Assembly: GCF_008831265.1 (NCBI RefSeq)
Contig: NZ_VTTH01000005.1
Location: forward strand, 62,001-126,000
DNA length: 64,000 nucleotides
Reading direction: 5' to 3'
Origin: Lacisediminimonas profundi
GTDB taxonomy: Bacteria > Pseudomonadota > Gammaproteobacteria > Burkholderiales > Burkholderiaceae_D
Shown: positions 35,904 through 45,539 of the stretch, in pieces
How the letters are laid out: every line of letters starts with the position of its first letter
Position numbering within the stretch: the first letter of the stretch is position 1
The notes under the pieces: model-generated
Database searches by the model: none
What the model was told of the DNA's origin: nothing
What the model saw: only the letters and a program-made list of their open reading frames with translations
Position numbers and translations under genes: made by a program

Positions 35904-37001
35904 ATGAGCAGTGGATACAATTCGTACAGCAACTTCGTGAGCATGCCAGTACCCGACAACGGGCAACTCGACGCATTGCATGCGCGCGAACTCGAACAGT
36001 CATCTTGCTGCGGCGAGCTGTACGGCGCGTCCGCTCCCATGCAGCATCTGTTTCAGATGATCCATAAGGTGGCGCCGACACGGGCCAATGTCCTGATCTC
36101 CGGTGAAAGCGGAACCGGCAAGGAACTCGTCGCAGCCGAAATCCATCGACTGTCACGCGAGTGCGACAAACCCTTTGTCGCGATCAACTGCGGCGCGGTT
36201 TCTCCGCAACTGATCGAAGCTGAATTGTTCGGGCACGAGCGCGGCAGCTTCACCGGCGCGGTGCGCATGCACAAGGGCTGCTTCGAACGGGCCGCAGGCG
36301 GAACCTTGTTCCTGGATGAACTGACCGAGATGTCTCCGGAGATGCAGATCAAGCTGCTGCGCGTGCTGGAGACCGGCCGATTTTGCCGGGTCGGCGCGGA
36401 TGAGGAAATAAAGGTCAAGGTGCGGGTCATCGCCGCCACCAACCGCGACCCGCAGCAGGCGGTGGAAGCGGGGCTCTTGCGCAGCGACCTCTATTACCGG
36501 CTTGCCGTGTTCCCGATAAACATGCCGGCCTTGCGCGAACGCGGTGACGACGTCGAGTTGCTCGCCAGGTTGTTCTTGCAGCGCTTCAATGACGAAGATG
36601 AGACCGTCAAAACGCTGTCCCGCTCGTCACGCCGCTTCCTGCGCGAATACCATTGGCCAGGCAATGTGCGCGAACTGAAGAATGTGGTCCACCGCGCCTA
36701 CATCCTGGCCGAACAGGAAGTGGACCTGGCGCCAGCGGCAGGGCCAACCCGGCCGCTGGTGGCGCCGGTGGCGACCGACTGCATCACGTTCCCGCTGGGA
36801 AGCAAGCTCGCGGACGCCGAGCAACGGCTGATCTTCGCCACACTGGGCTATTGCGGCGGCAACAAGACACAGACGGCAGAAGTGCTGGGGGTGAGCCTGA
36901 AGACACTATATAACCGCCTCAACGAATACCAGTCACGCATGACCGGCAACGAAAATCCAATAGCACCGTCAACACCGATCAGCGTGAATGCCAATCGCTG
37001 A
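35904..37001 (+). CDS. Sigma54-interacting AAA+ transcriptional activator without receiver domain
   Basis: 365-residue enhancer-binding protein. A short N-terminus of about 40 residues replaces the usual sensor. The AAA+ domain has Walker A GESGTGKE, the sigma54-contact loop as GSFTGA (the common form is GAFTGA), Walker B GGTLFLDE and the R-finger region RSDLYYRLAVFPI. The C-terminal Fis-type helix-turn-helix is NKTQTAEVLGVSLKTLYNRL. The start at 35904 has a GGAG site. With no receiver, PAS or kinase nearby it is an orphan, possibly PspF-like in relying on a partner protein. Its target promoter is not evident here. Confidence 0.92.
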   Translation: MSSGYNSYSNFVSMPVPDNGQLDALHARELEQSSCCGELYGASAPMQHLFQMIHKVAPTRANVLISGESGTGKELVAAEIHRLSRECDKPFVAINCGAVSPQLIEAELFGHERGSFTGAVRMHKGCFERAAGGTLFLDELTEMSPEMQIKLLRVLETGRFCRVGADEEIKVKVRVIAATNRDPQQAVEAGLLRSDLYYRLAVFPINMPALRERGDDVELLARLFLQRFNDEDETVKTLSRSSRRFLREYHWPGNVRELKNVVHRAYILAEQEVDLAPAAGPTRPLVAPVATDCITFPLGSKLADAEQRLIFATLGYCGGNKTQTAEVLGVSLKTLYNRLNEYQSRMTGNENPIAPSTPISVNANR

Positions 37002-37148
37002 CTGTGCCAACCTATGTCCAGCGTGGAACGAACTCCGGACTCCAGACTGCGAATTCCTCAAGACCTGTTGCAGAAGCTGCATCAAGAAACAGAACCACTG
37101 GCCGCAACCAATGCCTAATGAAAAAGGACACCGGCCGATGGAGAACCG

Positions 37149-37364
37149 ATGGTAAGCGGGTGGACTGGGGGTGGAGTGGTACGGATTTGCCGCGGGCAGA
37201 CGGGCAATTGGGAGGTCCTGGAGAACGGGCATCCAGTCGTTTCGTTTGAGTCGCGGCAGGATGCGTGCGACTACGCGAACAAGCTAAGGGCAGGGAGGGC
37301 AGGCACCTTTGCAGTCGTGCTGGAGGAGGGGCTGGCAGGCCAGGCAGCCAGGACTGCGGGCTGA
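37149..37364 (+). CDS. Small conserved protein (DUF2188-like)
   Basis: 71-residue protein with one compact domain GNWEVLENGHPVVSFESRQD followed by ACDYANKLRAG, a pattern like DUF2188-type proteins (nucleic-acid or stress related, function unproven). GGAGAACCG before the ATG supports the start. It lies between the sigma54 activator and a stress-type membrane protein gene on the same strand. Confidence 0.65.
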   Translation: MVSGWTGGGVVRICRGQTGNWEVLENGHPVVSFESRQDACDYANKLRAGRAGTFAVVLEEGLAGQAARTAG

Positions 37365-37438
37365 CAGGACCGCTGGCCGGAAATGGCGGGTTCGTCAATT
37401 TCCGGATTTTTTGAGTCTAATTTTAATGGAGAGCGGAA

Positions 37439-37708
37439 ATGAACTTCATCATCTGGATCGTAGTGGGCGGCATCCTGGGCTGGATTGCGAGCATGATCAT
37501 GCGTACCGATGCACAGCAGGGAATGCTGCTCAATGTCGTGGTCGGCATCATCGGCGCCTTGCTGGGCGGATGGCTGCTGGCGCCGCTGTTCGGAACCGGC
37601 ACCATCAACCAGAATGATTTCAGTGTCGGCTCGCTGCTGGTCTCGCTGCTCGGCGCCGTAATCCTGCTGGCTATCGTGAACCTGTTCCGGCGCGGCACGC
37701 CGCGGTAG
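37439..37708 (+). CDS. GlsB/YeaQ/YmgE-type stress membrane protein
   Basis: 89-residue membrane protein with three helices and the family pattern MNFIIWIVVGGILGWIASMI at the start, GGWLLAPLFG in the middle and SLLGAVILLAIVNLF at the end. Related proteins are induced by envelope or osmotic stress; function unknown. The gene has a GGAGAGCGG site and ends near the fumC terminator palindrome. Confidence 0.88.
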   Translation: MNFIIWIVVGGILGWIASMIMRTDAQQGMLLNVVVGIIGALLGGWLLAPLFGTGTINQNDFSVGSLLVSLLGAVILLAIVNLFRRGTPR

Positions 37709-37752
37709 CGGTAGCGGCAAGAGTGGTCGGCGGGTAGAGGGCGTGCTTCACC

Positions 37753-37780
37753 CCCGGATCGGCTTGCAAGCCGATCCGGG
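37753..37780. terminator. 28-bp perfect palindrome between convergent genes
   Basis: CCCGGATCGGCTT and its exact complement with a GC centre form a 13-bp stem between the stress-protein gene (+) and fumC (-). No long T-run follows, but the position suits a bidirectional terminator. Confidence 0.6.
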
Positions 37781-37788
37781 CTGTCTTG

Positions 37789-39171
37789 CTACACCATATC
37801 GGCAGGCTTTACCCAATCGTCGAACTGCTGCGGGCTGACATATCCCAGCGCCAGCGCGGCCTCGCGCAGGCTGCTTTGTTCCTTGTGCGCCTTCTTTGCG
37901 ATCTGTGCTGCACGGTCGTAGCCGATATGCGGCGCCAGTGCCGTGACCAGCATCAGCGAGCGCTCCATCAATTCACCGATCCGCTGCCGGTTGACTTCGA
38001 TTCCACGGGCGCAGTGTTGGTCGAAGCTGCGCATGCCGTCGGCCAGCAGGCGCACGCTCTGCAACAGGTTGTGCATCAGCAGCGGCTTGTACACGTTCAG
38101 TTCGAAATTGCCGGAAGCGCCGCCGAAGTTCAGCGCGACATCGTTGCCAAATACCTGGGCACAGAGCATGGTCAGCGCTTCGCACTGTGTCGGGTTGACC
38201 TTGCCGGGCATGATCGAACTGCCCGGCTCGTTCTCGGGAATCGTGATCTCACCCAGCCCGGACCGCGGCCCGGAGGCCAGCCAGCGAACGTCGTTGGCAA
38301 TCTTCATCAAGGCCGCCGCCAGTGTCTTCAGCGCGCCGTGGGCAAACACCAGTTCGTCGTGGGCAGCCAGTGCGGCAAACTTGTTATCTGCGCTTGCAAA
38401 CGCCAGTGCGGTGCGACGCGACAACTCCTGCGCGACCCGCATGCCGAACTCCTGATGCGCATTGAGGCCGGTGCCCACCGCGGTACCGCCGACGGCCAGC
38501 GAGCCCAGCGCCTGGGCCGCAAAGCGGATTGCAGTTTCAGCATGCGCCAGTTGGGCCGCATAGCCGGAAAATTCCTGGCCCAGCGTGAGCGGCGTGGCGT
38601 CCTGCAGATGGGTGCGGCCGATCTTGACGATATCGCTCCAGCCGGCGGCCTTGCGCTCCAGCGTCTCGCGCAAAGAGCATAGCGCGGGCAGCAGGTGGCG
38701 CGCGAATGCCGCCGCGGCCGCAACGTACATCGCCGTGGGGAAAATGTCGTTCGACGACTGGCCCTTGTTGACGTCATCGTTGGGATGCACCAGGCGCGCC
38801 TGGCCACGGGTTCCGCCCAGCAGTTCCGAGGCGCGGTTGGCCAGTACTTCGTTCATGTTCATGTTGGTCTGGGTGCCGGATCCCGTTTGCCATATGGACA
38901 GCGGGAATTCCCCGGGATGCAGGCCGGCAATGACTTCCTGCGCCGCCTGTATCACCGCCGCTGCCTTGTCCTGCGGCAGCAATCCGAGGTCACGGTTCGC
39001 CACGGCACAAGCGCGCTTGACCTCGGCCAGCGCGGCGATGAACTCGGGCGGCATGCGCTCGGTCGAGATGGCGAAATACTCGAGCGAGCGCTGGGTCTGG
39101 GCGCCCCATAGTCGGTCCGCAGGGACGTCTATCGGTCCGAAAGTGTCGTGCTCGGTGCGCGTGTCCGACAT
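37789..39171 (-). CDS. fumC: Class II fumarate hydratase
   Basis: 460-residue fumarase of the TCA cycle, interconverting fumarate and malate without an iron-sulfur cluster. The superfamily signature is [16 protein letters not shown], with [14 protein letters not shown] and [16 protein letters not shown] as further substrate-site segments. Normal length. The ATG at 39171 has a GGGAGAG site. It is monocistronic, with a palindromic terminator downstream. Confidence 0.96.
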   Translation of the reverse strand: MSDTRTEHDTFGPIDVPADRLWGAQTQRSLEYFAISTERMPPEFIAALAEVKRACAVANRDLGLLPQDKAAAVIQAAQEVIAGLHPGEFPLSIWQTGSGTQTNMNMNEVLANRASELLGGTRGQARLVHPNDDVNKGQSSNDIFPTAMYVAAAAAFARHLLPALCSLRETLERKAAGWSDIVKIGRTHLQDATPLTLGQEFSGYAAQLAHAETAIRFAAQALGSLAVGGTAVGTGLNAHQEFGMRVAQELSRRTALAFASADNKFAALAAHDELVFAHGALKTLAAALMKIANDVRWLASGPRSGLGEITIPENEPGSSIMPGKVNPTQCEALTMLCAQVFGNDVALNFGGASGNFELNVYKPLLMHNLLQSVRLLADGMRSFDQHCARGIEVNRQRIGELMERSLMLVTALAPHIGYDRAAQIAKKAHKEQSSLREAALALGYVSPQQFDDWVKPADMV

Positions 39172-39298
39172 GGTGCTCTCCCTCGCATTGACAGCGATGG
39201 CGGCAATGGCCGCCAATAGCTCATCATGCCAAAAGCCGGAGCATGCGCCAAGCAGGTTCGGCGCATGCGCTGAGGCTGCGCAGAAAGAAACCCGCCGC

Positions 39299-42200
39299 CT
39301 AGTCGACGATTTGTCGCCAGGACACGCGCTTCGGCATCGCCGACTGCAGCTGCCAGTTGCCCAGCACACGCTGTTTTCCGGATTCGGACACCAGCAGCAT
39401 CGACATCACATTGCCAACGCGGCGCGGGGTAAGGCCCGCCAGCAGGCCGCCGTCATGACGGGTAATGGCAGTGCCGACCGTCGGCGCCCGGGTTGCCCCG
39501 GAACCGAAGTCGAGTGCGTAGAACCAGGCGCTGCCGCTGCTGCATGGATTGGCGCTCGGTACATTGCCGGCAAGACTCAGCACCCTGCCGTCAATCCGGG
39601 GATCGACGTTGATGCGCTCGCCGGGCGATGTGCCGCCCGGATCCAGATCAAGATACCAGCCGGCGCGCTGGGTCCAGTCAAGCTGCGCCGGCGTTACGAT
39701 GGAACGGCTGCCATCGGATTGCTCGCTCAAGGTCCGTGCCACCATACTGGCGCGCGGATCGTCGAGCGGGATGTTGCCGGCCGGCTGCTGCAGCACATAC
39801 AGGGTCTGCTTGCCAGTGAGCGACTTGTCGCTGTCGCCGAGATAGCGGCCGGTCCCCACTACGATCAGGGTCCGGTTCTGGCCTCCGACAAATGCCCGTG
39901 ACAGCAATGGCGCGGTGGTGATCGGCTGCGGCACGCGAGGTGTCAGTCCCGTTGGCAGGCCCGTTGGCAGACCCGGTGTTGCACCGGGATAAGCGAAGCT
40001 TGCTAGCCGTGCTACCGCTTTTGCGGGGTCGCTCTGGTTGAGGTCGAAGCGCCACAGGTTGCCCAGCAAGTCGCCGCCATAGATCAGCGCGCCGGTATCG
40101 TCGATGCCGGCAGCGATGCGCGCCAGCCCGCTTTGTTGCTCCGCACTGCCGGCACCGGTTGCAATGGTCCTGATGCTCGCGCCAGTCCAGGCGTTGAGCA
40201 CGTACAGTTGTCCCGTGCCGCTAGCGTTGTTGTAGCCGGATGTCAGCGCCACCGCCCACGTACCGTCCGCCAGGCGCGCGAAGACCGGATTGCCGAAGCT
40301 CAGTCCAAGGCCCGGGTCGCTGTTGAAATTCCATAGCGCCGTCGGTTGGTCCGGGTCGGTGATGTCGAGCGCATAGTAGCCGCTGCCGCCAGCATTGAAC
40401 CCGCCGACCAGGATGGTTCGCCAGTTGCCGGCCGTGCAGCTGCTTGCGGAGATGCAGATATCGGCCACCGCCACCGTGCCATCGACCAGGAACTGGTGGC
40501 GCGATGCGTAGCGCTGGTCGGCAAGCCTGGCCAGCCGCGGCAGCATGGCCGGCGGTATATAAGCCCATAGTTCGTCGCCGGTGGCAGCGGAAAACGCATG
40601 CAGCATGCCGTCGTTGGCGCCGACATAGACGACTTCGCGCCGGCCCTTGTTGGCGACGGCGAAATCCTGGTATCCGCTATCGGCGTTGGCGGCGGACGGC
40701 CGGCCCACATGGACCGGCGCGGAGTTGACGATGTCGCCCAGCACGTTGGCGCGGCTTCGGAACACATCCCCGGACAAACGTGTGCCACGCAGGAATGCCA
40801 CCATGTTGTCGTTCAGGAATTGCTTCTGGGCGTCGCTCAGGCGGCTGCATTGCATCAACGGTGCGCCGCTGCCGCAGGCGGCAATCCGGGCCTTCTCGGT
40901 GTCCGCCAGCGAAGCGGCGGTGAATTGCTTCAGGCGGTTTGTGCTGGCTGGCCTTGCATCGTACAGATAGATCCTGCGGTCATCCGCGGCACCCATGCGC
41001 TGGTTCAGCTTTTGTCCGGCGCTCCACAGACGGGCACCCGGCAAGCCCGTGATCGGGTCGACAGTGCTGGCGACCAGGTCGCCGTCCCAGGCTGAAGAGC
41101 GGAAACTGGTGGTGAATACCTGGCGCCCGCCCTGCCCTGCGGTACTGTCGAATGACACCGGCGCGTCGGCGCCCGATTGCACCACGATGGCGTCCAGCGC
41201 CGCCTTCAGCGCTCCCTGCAACTGGGCGATGTTCCGGGAATTGAAATACTGCCCGTCGCCGTTCACCGCGGCATGCCAGAGATCGTCGACACGGGCGGCG
41301 CCACCATCGGTCGGATCGGGCCAGTTGCGCCGTCCGCTGACGATGTCGGCATAGTCTCCTGCCGCGGCACTGGCGTAGTCATCGGCATATTTGAGCAGTC
41401 CCGCAATGCCGAGGCCGATCGCATAGGTCCTCATGTGCTGGAAGGTGGGGCGTCCATCCGGGCCGGGCACATCGTCAGTGCAGAGCCCGCCGGCCTTGCA
41501 GGTTCCCGGACGCAGGTCGGTATGACGGTAGTAAGCCGCGACATCAGCCAGCGTGTTCGATGGTCCCGTGGCGCCATCAGTGCCATCAAACATTGGCCGC
41601 GCGAGCGCGCCGTCGACATTCCCCACCAGCTTGCCCTCCCGGCCCAGCGGACCATAGACGGCGGTCTCGTTGCCATCGTTCCAGGCGCCGTCGGTGGCGA
41701 TGATGCTGAAGTTGCGCTGGCAGGAATACTGCAAGGGATCTACCCCCAGCTTGCCGGCAAAAATGCGGCCGGCCTTCGACAGTGCAGCGCGCAATGGTGT
41801 GGCGGAGTCGGGATTGCTGGCCTGCACCCTCTGGTGAAAGGTGCTCTGCTGTGCGGCATTGAAATCGGCGATGTCCAGGAAATGCGTGTTCTGCGCATCG
41901 GTGCCGCGGTAGTTGATGGTGCTGAATCCGACCCGGAACTGCTCGTCGATGGCCTGGAAGGCGATGCTGATGGCTGACTTCATTGCCAACATGCGGGTAC
42001 GCCAGAAGCTGTACCAGATCGCGAAATTCTGGCGCTCGTCGGCATTGCCGGCCGGACCGCTGATGCCGTCCACCGTCACCCGTTGCCAGTTGGCCGATGC
42101 ATCGCTGGACAAATCATCCGTGTACCAGCAGGGATCGTCACTGCCGCTGCCGCTAGTACGCACACTGCCCAGCTTCGTCCGGTTGTCGGCGCTGCCAATG

Positions 42201-42691
42201 TAGCGATAGTAGAAGGCTGCACCTTTCGCAGGGGATTTGCCGTTCACTGCGCAGTTGTCGCAGTCGCGGTCGTAGCCTAAGGGCGTCGCATCGGTGTCAT
42301 GCCAGGGGCGGTAGTTACTTGAAAGGTCGGTGACCACAGGCTTGTCGCGGAAGCCATCGAAGAAAGCGCTTTTGAACGCAGGCATCGGGAACGCGCCGCC
42401 ATCCGGCATGAACGGTATCTGGTAGCGCAGATCCGGGTTGTAGTACTGCGCATTGCAAAGATGGCTGCGGAACCCGATCCGGTGCCTCAGGTAAAACATG
42501 CCATCACCGATGTAACTCCATCGCATGGAGTCAGAGTCATCCAGCAGCAACATCAGGTTCGGCTTGGCCCGCCCACTGGCCTGCAGCGGCACGCTGGCTA
42601 TGTCGATGCTGGCCTGGCCCCGTGCCAGCATCGGCATTGCCAGCATGCTGCAGACGAGGACGGCGATCCGGATGGTGTGGTGCAGGGACAT
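39299..42691 (-). CDS. pilY1: Type IV pilus tip/biogenesis protein PilY1-like
   Basis: 1130-residue exported protein. After a signal peptide (ending near MLARGQA) comes a von Willebrand A-like region beginning [12 protein letters not shown], the MIDAS-type motif. The C-terminal half is a PilY1 beta-propeller ([20 protein letters not shown] is its hallmark). PilY1 sits at the pilus tip, primes assembly with minor pilins and can bind calcium and surfaces. A 12-bp repeat encodes [10 protein letters not shown] near residue 910. It is the last gene of the pilE-fimT-pilVWX-pilY1 operon. Confidence 0.92.
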   Translation of the reverse strand: MSLHHTIRIAVLVCSMLAMPMLARGQASIDIASVPLQASGRAKPNLMLLLDDSDSMRWSYIGDGMFYLRHRIGFRSHLCNAQYYNPDLRYQIPFMPDGGAFPMPAFKSAFFDGFRDKPVVTDLSSNYRPWHDTDATPLGYDRDCDNCAVNGKSPAKGAAFYYRYIGSADNRTKLGSVRTSGSGSDDPCWYTDDLSSDASANWQRVTVDGISGPAGNADERQNFAIWYSFWRTRMLAMKSAISIAFQAIDEQFRVGFSTINYRGTDAQNTHFLDIADFNAAQQSTFHQRVQASNPDSATPLRAALSKAGRIFAGKLGVDPLQYSCQRNFSIIATDGAWNDGNETAVYGPLGREGKLVGNVDGALARPMFDGTDGATGPSNTLADVAAYYRHTDLRPGTCKAGGLCTDDVPGPDGRPTFQHMRTYAIGLGIAGLLKYADDYASAAAGDYADIVSGRRNWPDPTDGGAARVDDLWHAAVNGDGQYFNSRNIAQLQGALKAALDAIVVQSGADAPVSFDSTAGQGGRQVFTTSFRSSAWDGDLVASTVDPITGLPGARLWSAGQKLNQRMGAADDRRIYLYDARPASTNRLKQFTAASLADTEKARIAACGSGAPLMQCSRLSDAQKQFLNDNMVAFLRGTRLSGDVFRSRANVLGDIVNSAPVHVGRPSAANADSGYQDFAVANKGRREVVYVGANDGMLHAFSAATGDELWAYIPPAMLPRLARLADQRYASRHQFLVDGTVAVADICISASSCTAGNWRTILVGGFNAGGSGYYALDITDPDQPTALWNFNSDPGLGLSFGNPVFARLADGTWAVALTSGYNNASGTGQLYVLNAWTGASIRTIATGAGSAEQQSGLARIAAGIDDTGALIYGGDLLGNLWRFDLNQSDPAKAVARLASFAYPGATPGLPTGLPTGLTPRVPQPITTAPLLSRAFVGGQNRTLIVVGTGRYLGDSDKSLTGKQTLYVLQQPAGNIPLDDPRASMVARTLSEQSDGSRSIVTPAQLDWTQRAGWYLDLDPGGTSPGERINVDPRIDGRVLSLAGNVPSANPCSSGSAWFYALDFGSGATRAPTVGTAITRHDGGLLAGLTPRRVGNVMSMLLVSESGKQRVLGNWQLQSAMPKRVSWRQIVD

Positions 42692-42721
42692 GGCAGGACT
42701 CCGGTAGACAGTTCAGGCGGA

Positions 42722-43399
42722 TCAGAAGCGAACTACGGTTTCGGTATGACTGCGGGTGTTGCGCGGCCCGGCGACCCTGACAGTGATCCGGTAGTAAACC
42801 GACACGGGACCGCTGGCCGGCCGGAAGGCCTGGCAATCGTTACCGGGTGCATCGACCGCCCCGGCCGCGCTGCACATGCGATGGATAACGTAATGGGCCT
42901 CGTTGCCGGAGTTGCCAGCCGCTGTCGCCGGCGAGGCACCGATGCACTTCGCCGAGCGGCCCTTGTAACTCTGGTTGCACTGGTTGTCATCCCAGTCCAC
43001 TCGCGACCAGTTGGCGCCGTCACGGTTGCCGGTCATGTCCCATTCGCCGGTGCTGCTGGCGTAATAGCCGGCGCTGGCGACATCCTGGTGAATTACGGTC
43101 GTATCGGTCCGGTCGCTGAGCCAGGCAATCGCTTCCTCGGCGCCGACATCCGCTGCGTTCAGGCTGGCCCGCTTGAAGGCGAGATTGCCGGCCAGCAGGT
43201 TGCCCGCATCGATCGAACGAACCAGTCCGACCGTAGCCAGCATCAAGCCCGCCAGCACCACCAGCGCGATCAGCAGGGCGGCGCCCCGGGTGCGGGGAAT
43301 CAGGCGCGTCCTGCATGCCAACGCGATTGGCTGCTTCATTGCCAGCTTCATTGCCCGCTTCATTGCCAGCTTCATTGCAAGCTTCATTGCCCGCTTCAT
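42722..43399 (-). CDS. pilX: Minor pilin PilX-like with repeat-encoded N-terminus
   Basis: 225-residue minor pilin. The PilX start pattern TRGAALLIALVVLAGLML marks the prepilin cleavage site and hydrophobic helix, and the C-terminal part has the cysteines usual for pilins. The first 20 residues are five copies of a four-residue unit (MKRA or MKLA) encoded by a 12-bp tandem repeat. Each unit brings its own ATG, so the true start could be any of six codons from 43399 to 43339. The first overlaps the pilW stop by 4 bp. No clear ribosome site distinguishes them. Confidence 0.85.
   Translation of the reverse strand: MKRAMKLAMKLAMKRAMKLAMKQPIALACRTRLIPRTRGAALLIALVVLAGLMLATVGLVRSIDAGNLLAGNLAFKRASLNAADVGAEEAIAWLSDRTDTTVIHQDVASAGYYASSTGEWDMTGNRDGANWSRVDWDDNQCNQSYKGRSAKCIGASPATAAGNSGNEAHYVIHRMCSAAGAVDAPGNDCQAFRPASGPVSVYYRITVRVAGPRNTRSHTETVVRF
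43340..43399 (-). repeat. 12-bp tandem repeat at the pilX start
   Basis: Five in-frame units of form ATGAAGCTGGCA with small variations, followed by a sixth ATGAAG. Loss or gain of a unit keeps the frame and changes the number of possible starts and the leader length. Confidence 0.9.
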
Positions 43400-44505
43400 C
43401 GCCACAACAGGTTGCGAAACGGGATCACGTTTTCGAAGACCTGGTAGCGATAGCATTTCCAATCGCCGATCTGGCCGACCGGCAGGTCGGCCAGCGTCAC
43501 GTTGCCGTCGGCCGCTCCTGCGTGCCATTGCGGTTTGACCGTGGTCGTCTGGCAGCCATCGGCGCCCGGCTTCTCCCTGGCCCCGACCTGCGCCAGCAGC
43601 ACCATCCGCACAGCAAGCATGCGCAACACGTCGCCGGCGCTACCCAGGGTGCCATCGCCATCGGCGTCGACCATGCTGTCGCGCCAGCTCGTGACCTGCC
43701 GCGCGGCGCTTGTCCCCGGACGGGTATCGAATCCGTACTGCGCCTTGAGCAGCACGATTCCGGTCGCGAGTTCCTGCGCCTGCCAATCGTTGCTGGCTGG
43801 CCGGTAAACGCGCCGCTGCAGCACGCCGCCGCGCACCATGTACTCCACCATTCCCAGCTGGCCGATGTCGATCACGGAACCGGCCGTGGTGTAGTCGCCA
43901 AGCGCCGACCCGCTGCCGGGAGTAGCACTGTTCCCGCTGGCCCCACCGCCCCCGCTGTTCCATTTGTGGGTGCCGGCCTCATGCCGGATGGCAGTACCCG
44001 ATGGCGTCGTCGATATCTCGGCCAGCATGCAGTCGCGGCCCGGCTCGAACAGGATCACCTGGTCGTCGGCGGCCATGCCGGCCGTGCTGGCGAGTTCGAG
44101 GACAGTGGTGGCGGCGGTATGCGCCTGGGTAATCGGGACCGCATCGACCGCGGCGGGCCTGGTGCCAAAACGTATCAGCACGACGTCAGGGCCAGCAAGG
44201 TCGGCCGTGATTTCCAATGGAGTCAGCGACATGGGCGCAAGCGCCTTGTTGAGGAAGAATCTGTGAAGCCGGCATCCGGTGGCGGCACCGAGCCCATAGC
44301 CGGCGCTGCGCAGGTCGCGCTCCATCGCGTGTGCCGCCAGCGCACCATGCCCGGCAGCCTGGCTGGCCGCCACGGCACTGTGCCGCCGCTCCTGGAACAG
44401 CGTTGCCACCTGCATGATCATCAGCACACCGAGCAGGCCGATGAGCATCCCGACCATGGTTTCGGCCAGGCTGTATCCCTGCATGTTGCCGCGCAATGCT
44501 CTCAT
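43396..44505 (-). CDS. pilW: Minor pilin PilW-like
   Basis: 369-residue minor pilin with a prepilin leader MRALRGNMQG and helix YSLAETMVGMLIGLLGVLM, keeping Glu at +5 of the mature protein. The C-terminal domain contains DADGDGTLGSAGD (about residue 276), which resembles a calcium-binding loop, and DWKCYRYQVFENVIPFRNLL, the family ending. It is part of the tip-priming complex with PilV, PilX and PilY1. Confidence 0.9.
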   Translation of the reverse strand: MRALRGNMQGYSLAETMVGMLIGLLGVLMIMQVATLFQERRHSAVAASQAAGHGALAAHAMERDLRSAGYGLGAATGCRLHRFFLNKALAPMSLTPLEITADLAGPDVVLIRFGTRPAAVDAVPITQAHTAATTVLELASTAGMAADDQVILFEPGRDCMLAEISTTPSGTAIRHEAGTHKWNSGGGGASGNSATPGSGSALGDYTTAGSVIDIGQLGMVEYMVRGGVLQRRVYRPASNDWQAQELATGIVLLKAQYGFDTRPGTSAARQVTSWRDSMVDADGDGTLGSAGDVLRMLAVRMVLLAQVGAREKPGADGCQTTTVKPQWHAGAADGNVTLADLPVGQIGDWKCYRYQVFENVIPFRNLLWR

Positions 44506-44511
44506 CCGGCC

Positions 44512-44934
44512 TCAGTCCCTGATTCGCGTCACAGTCACCAACTGATGAAAAGACCCGTCACCCGGCGCGCGCCAGTAGAGCTTCACAGTGACGGTGCCAT
44601 CCGCGCCGACATCGATCTCGGGCGGCTTTTCGGCGGTGCCAGGCAAGCTTGCCGCTACCCGGTCCTTCCAGTTCATGAACCCGCTCGCCGTGCTGGCAAA
44701 ACGAGCGAGCAGTCCGGCCTGGCTGCGTTCGCCGGTCCACATGTCGGCGATGACAGCGTCGATCAGCATCGCTGCCTGCCCACGGTATTGCGCCGCGCTG
44801 TTCTCCCGAACCGCAGTACCGAGCAACAGCAGCGCCCCGGTGACACCGACGGAAAAAAGCAGGATCGCGATGATGGCTTCCAGCAGCGCCGCACCGAGGA
44901 TTCGATTCCGGCAGTGAAGACCCGGGCGATTCAC
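44512..44934 (-). CDS. pilV: Minor pilin PilV-like
   Basis: 140-residue minor pilin. The start is a GTG (44934) that overlaps the fimT-like stop as GTGA. The leader ends RNRILG before AALLEAIIAILLFSVGVTGA, with Glu at +5. The short body ends TVKLYWRAPG and VTVTRIRD, as in PilV. No ATG fits the leader. Confidence 0.85.
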   Translation of the reverse strand: MNRPGLHCRNRILGAALLEAIIAILLFSVGVTGALLLLGTAVRENSAAQYRGQAAMLIDAVIADMWTGERSQAGLLARFASTASGFMNWKDRVAASLPGTAEKPPEIDVGADGTVTVKLYWRAPGDGSFHQLVTVTRIRD

Positions 44935-45539
44935 GGGCACTCTGCTCCCGGCAGCAGCGGGTCGCACACGCTGATCGAGCCGGCCTGGGATATCTGTAGC
45001 ACCAGCCGCCGATCGCTGCCAGCCGCGCGCACTGCGATGCTGCTGATTGTGCTGATCCCGCCGGCGGCATCGACCTGTCCCAGTCCGTTGAAGCTGACCG
45101 ACGATGGCGCCGTGGCCGACGGCGGACTGGATTGCGCCGTCAGCGACGCACCGGAGGTTTCGCCGGCCGGCGCGGACTGGATCACCGCTGCACATTCGCC
45201 GCCGGCGCATCCGAATTCCCAAAGCGGTCGAGCGCCGCCCGGCAGCCGGAAACTGACGCGCGCATTGCGCCGGATCGCTTCCATACGGGCCAGTTCGATA
45301 CCGCTTTTCAGGGACTCGACAGCTGCACGGACATGCATGTCGCGCACCCAGGCGCCAAAGGCCGGCACGGAAGCGACGAGTACGGCAAGCATGACGGCGA
45401 GGGAAATCAGCAGTTCGACCATGCTGAGGCCTGATTCGCCCGGGCGTCCCGGCATGTGGGTCGGCGCGAGACTCGGCTCGGGACTCGGCTCGGGACTCGG
45501 TTCGATAATCTGCTCGATATTGGGCGCATGGTTCAACAT
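44931..45539 (-). CDS. FimT/GspH-like minor pseudopilin
   Basis: 202-residue pseudopilin with helix GLSMVELLISLAVMLAVLVA (Glu at +5) and a GspH-type body (SGIELARMEAIRRNARVSF). From the ATG at 45539 (AAGGGC site, overlapping pilE by 7 bp) the leader would be 37 residues and include a Pro-rich EPSP repeat coded by three 12-bp units. A start at 45455 would give a normal 9-residue leader but has no ribosome site. The start is therefore unsettled. Confidence 0.82.
   Translation of the reverse strand: MLNHAPNIEQIIEPSPEPSPEPSLAPTHMPGRPGESGLSMVELLISLAVMLAVLVASVPAFGAWVRDMHVRAAVESLKSGIELARMEAIRRNARVSFRLPGGARPLWEFGCAGGECAAVIQSAPAGETSGASLTAQSSPPSATAPSSVSFNGLGQVDAAGGISTISSIAVRAAGSDRRLVLQISQAGSISVCDPLLPGAECP
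45470..45505 (-). repeat. 12-bp tandem repeat in the fimT-like gene
   Basis: Three units of GACTCGGCTCGG (last one degenerate) encode EPSP repeats in the presumed leader. Confidence 0.85.
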
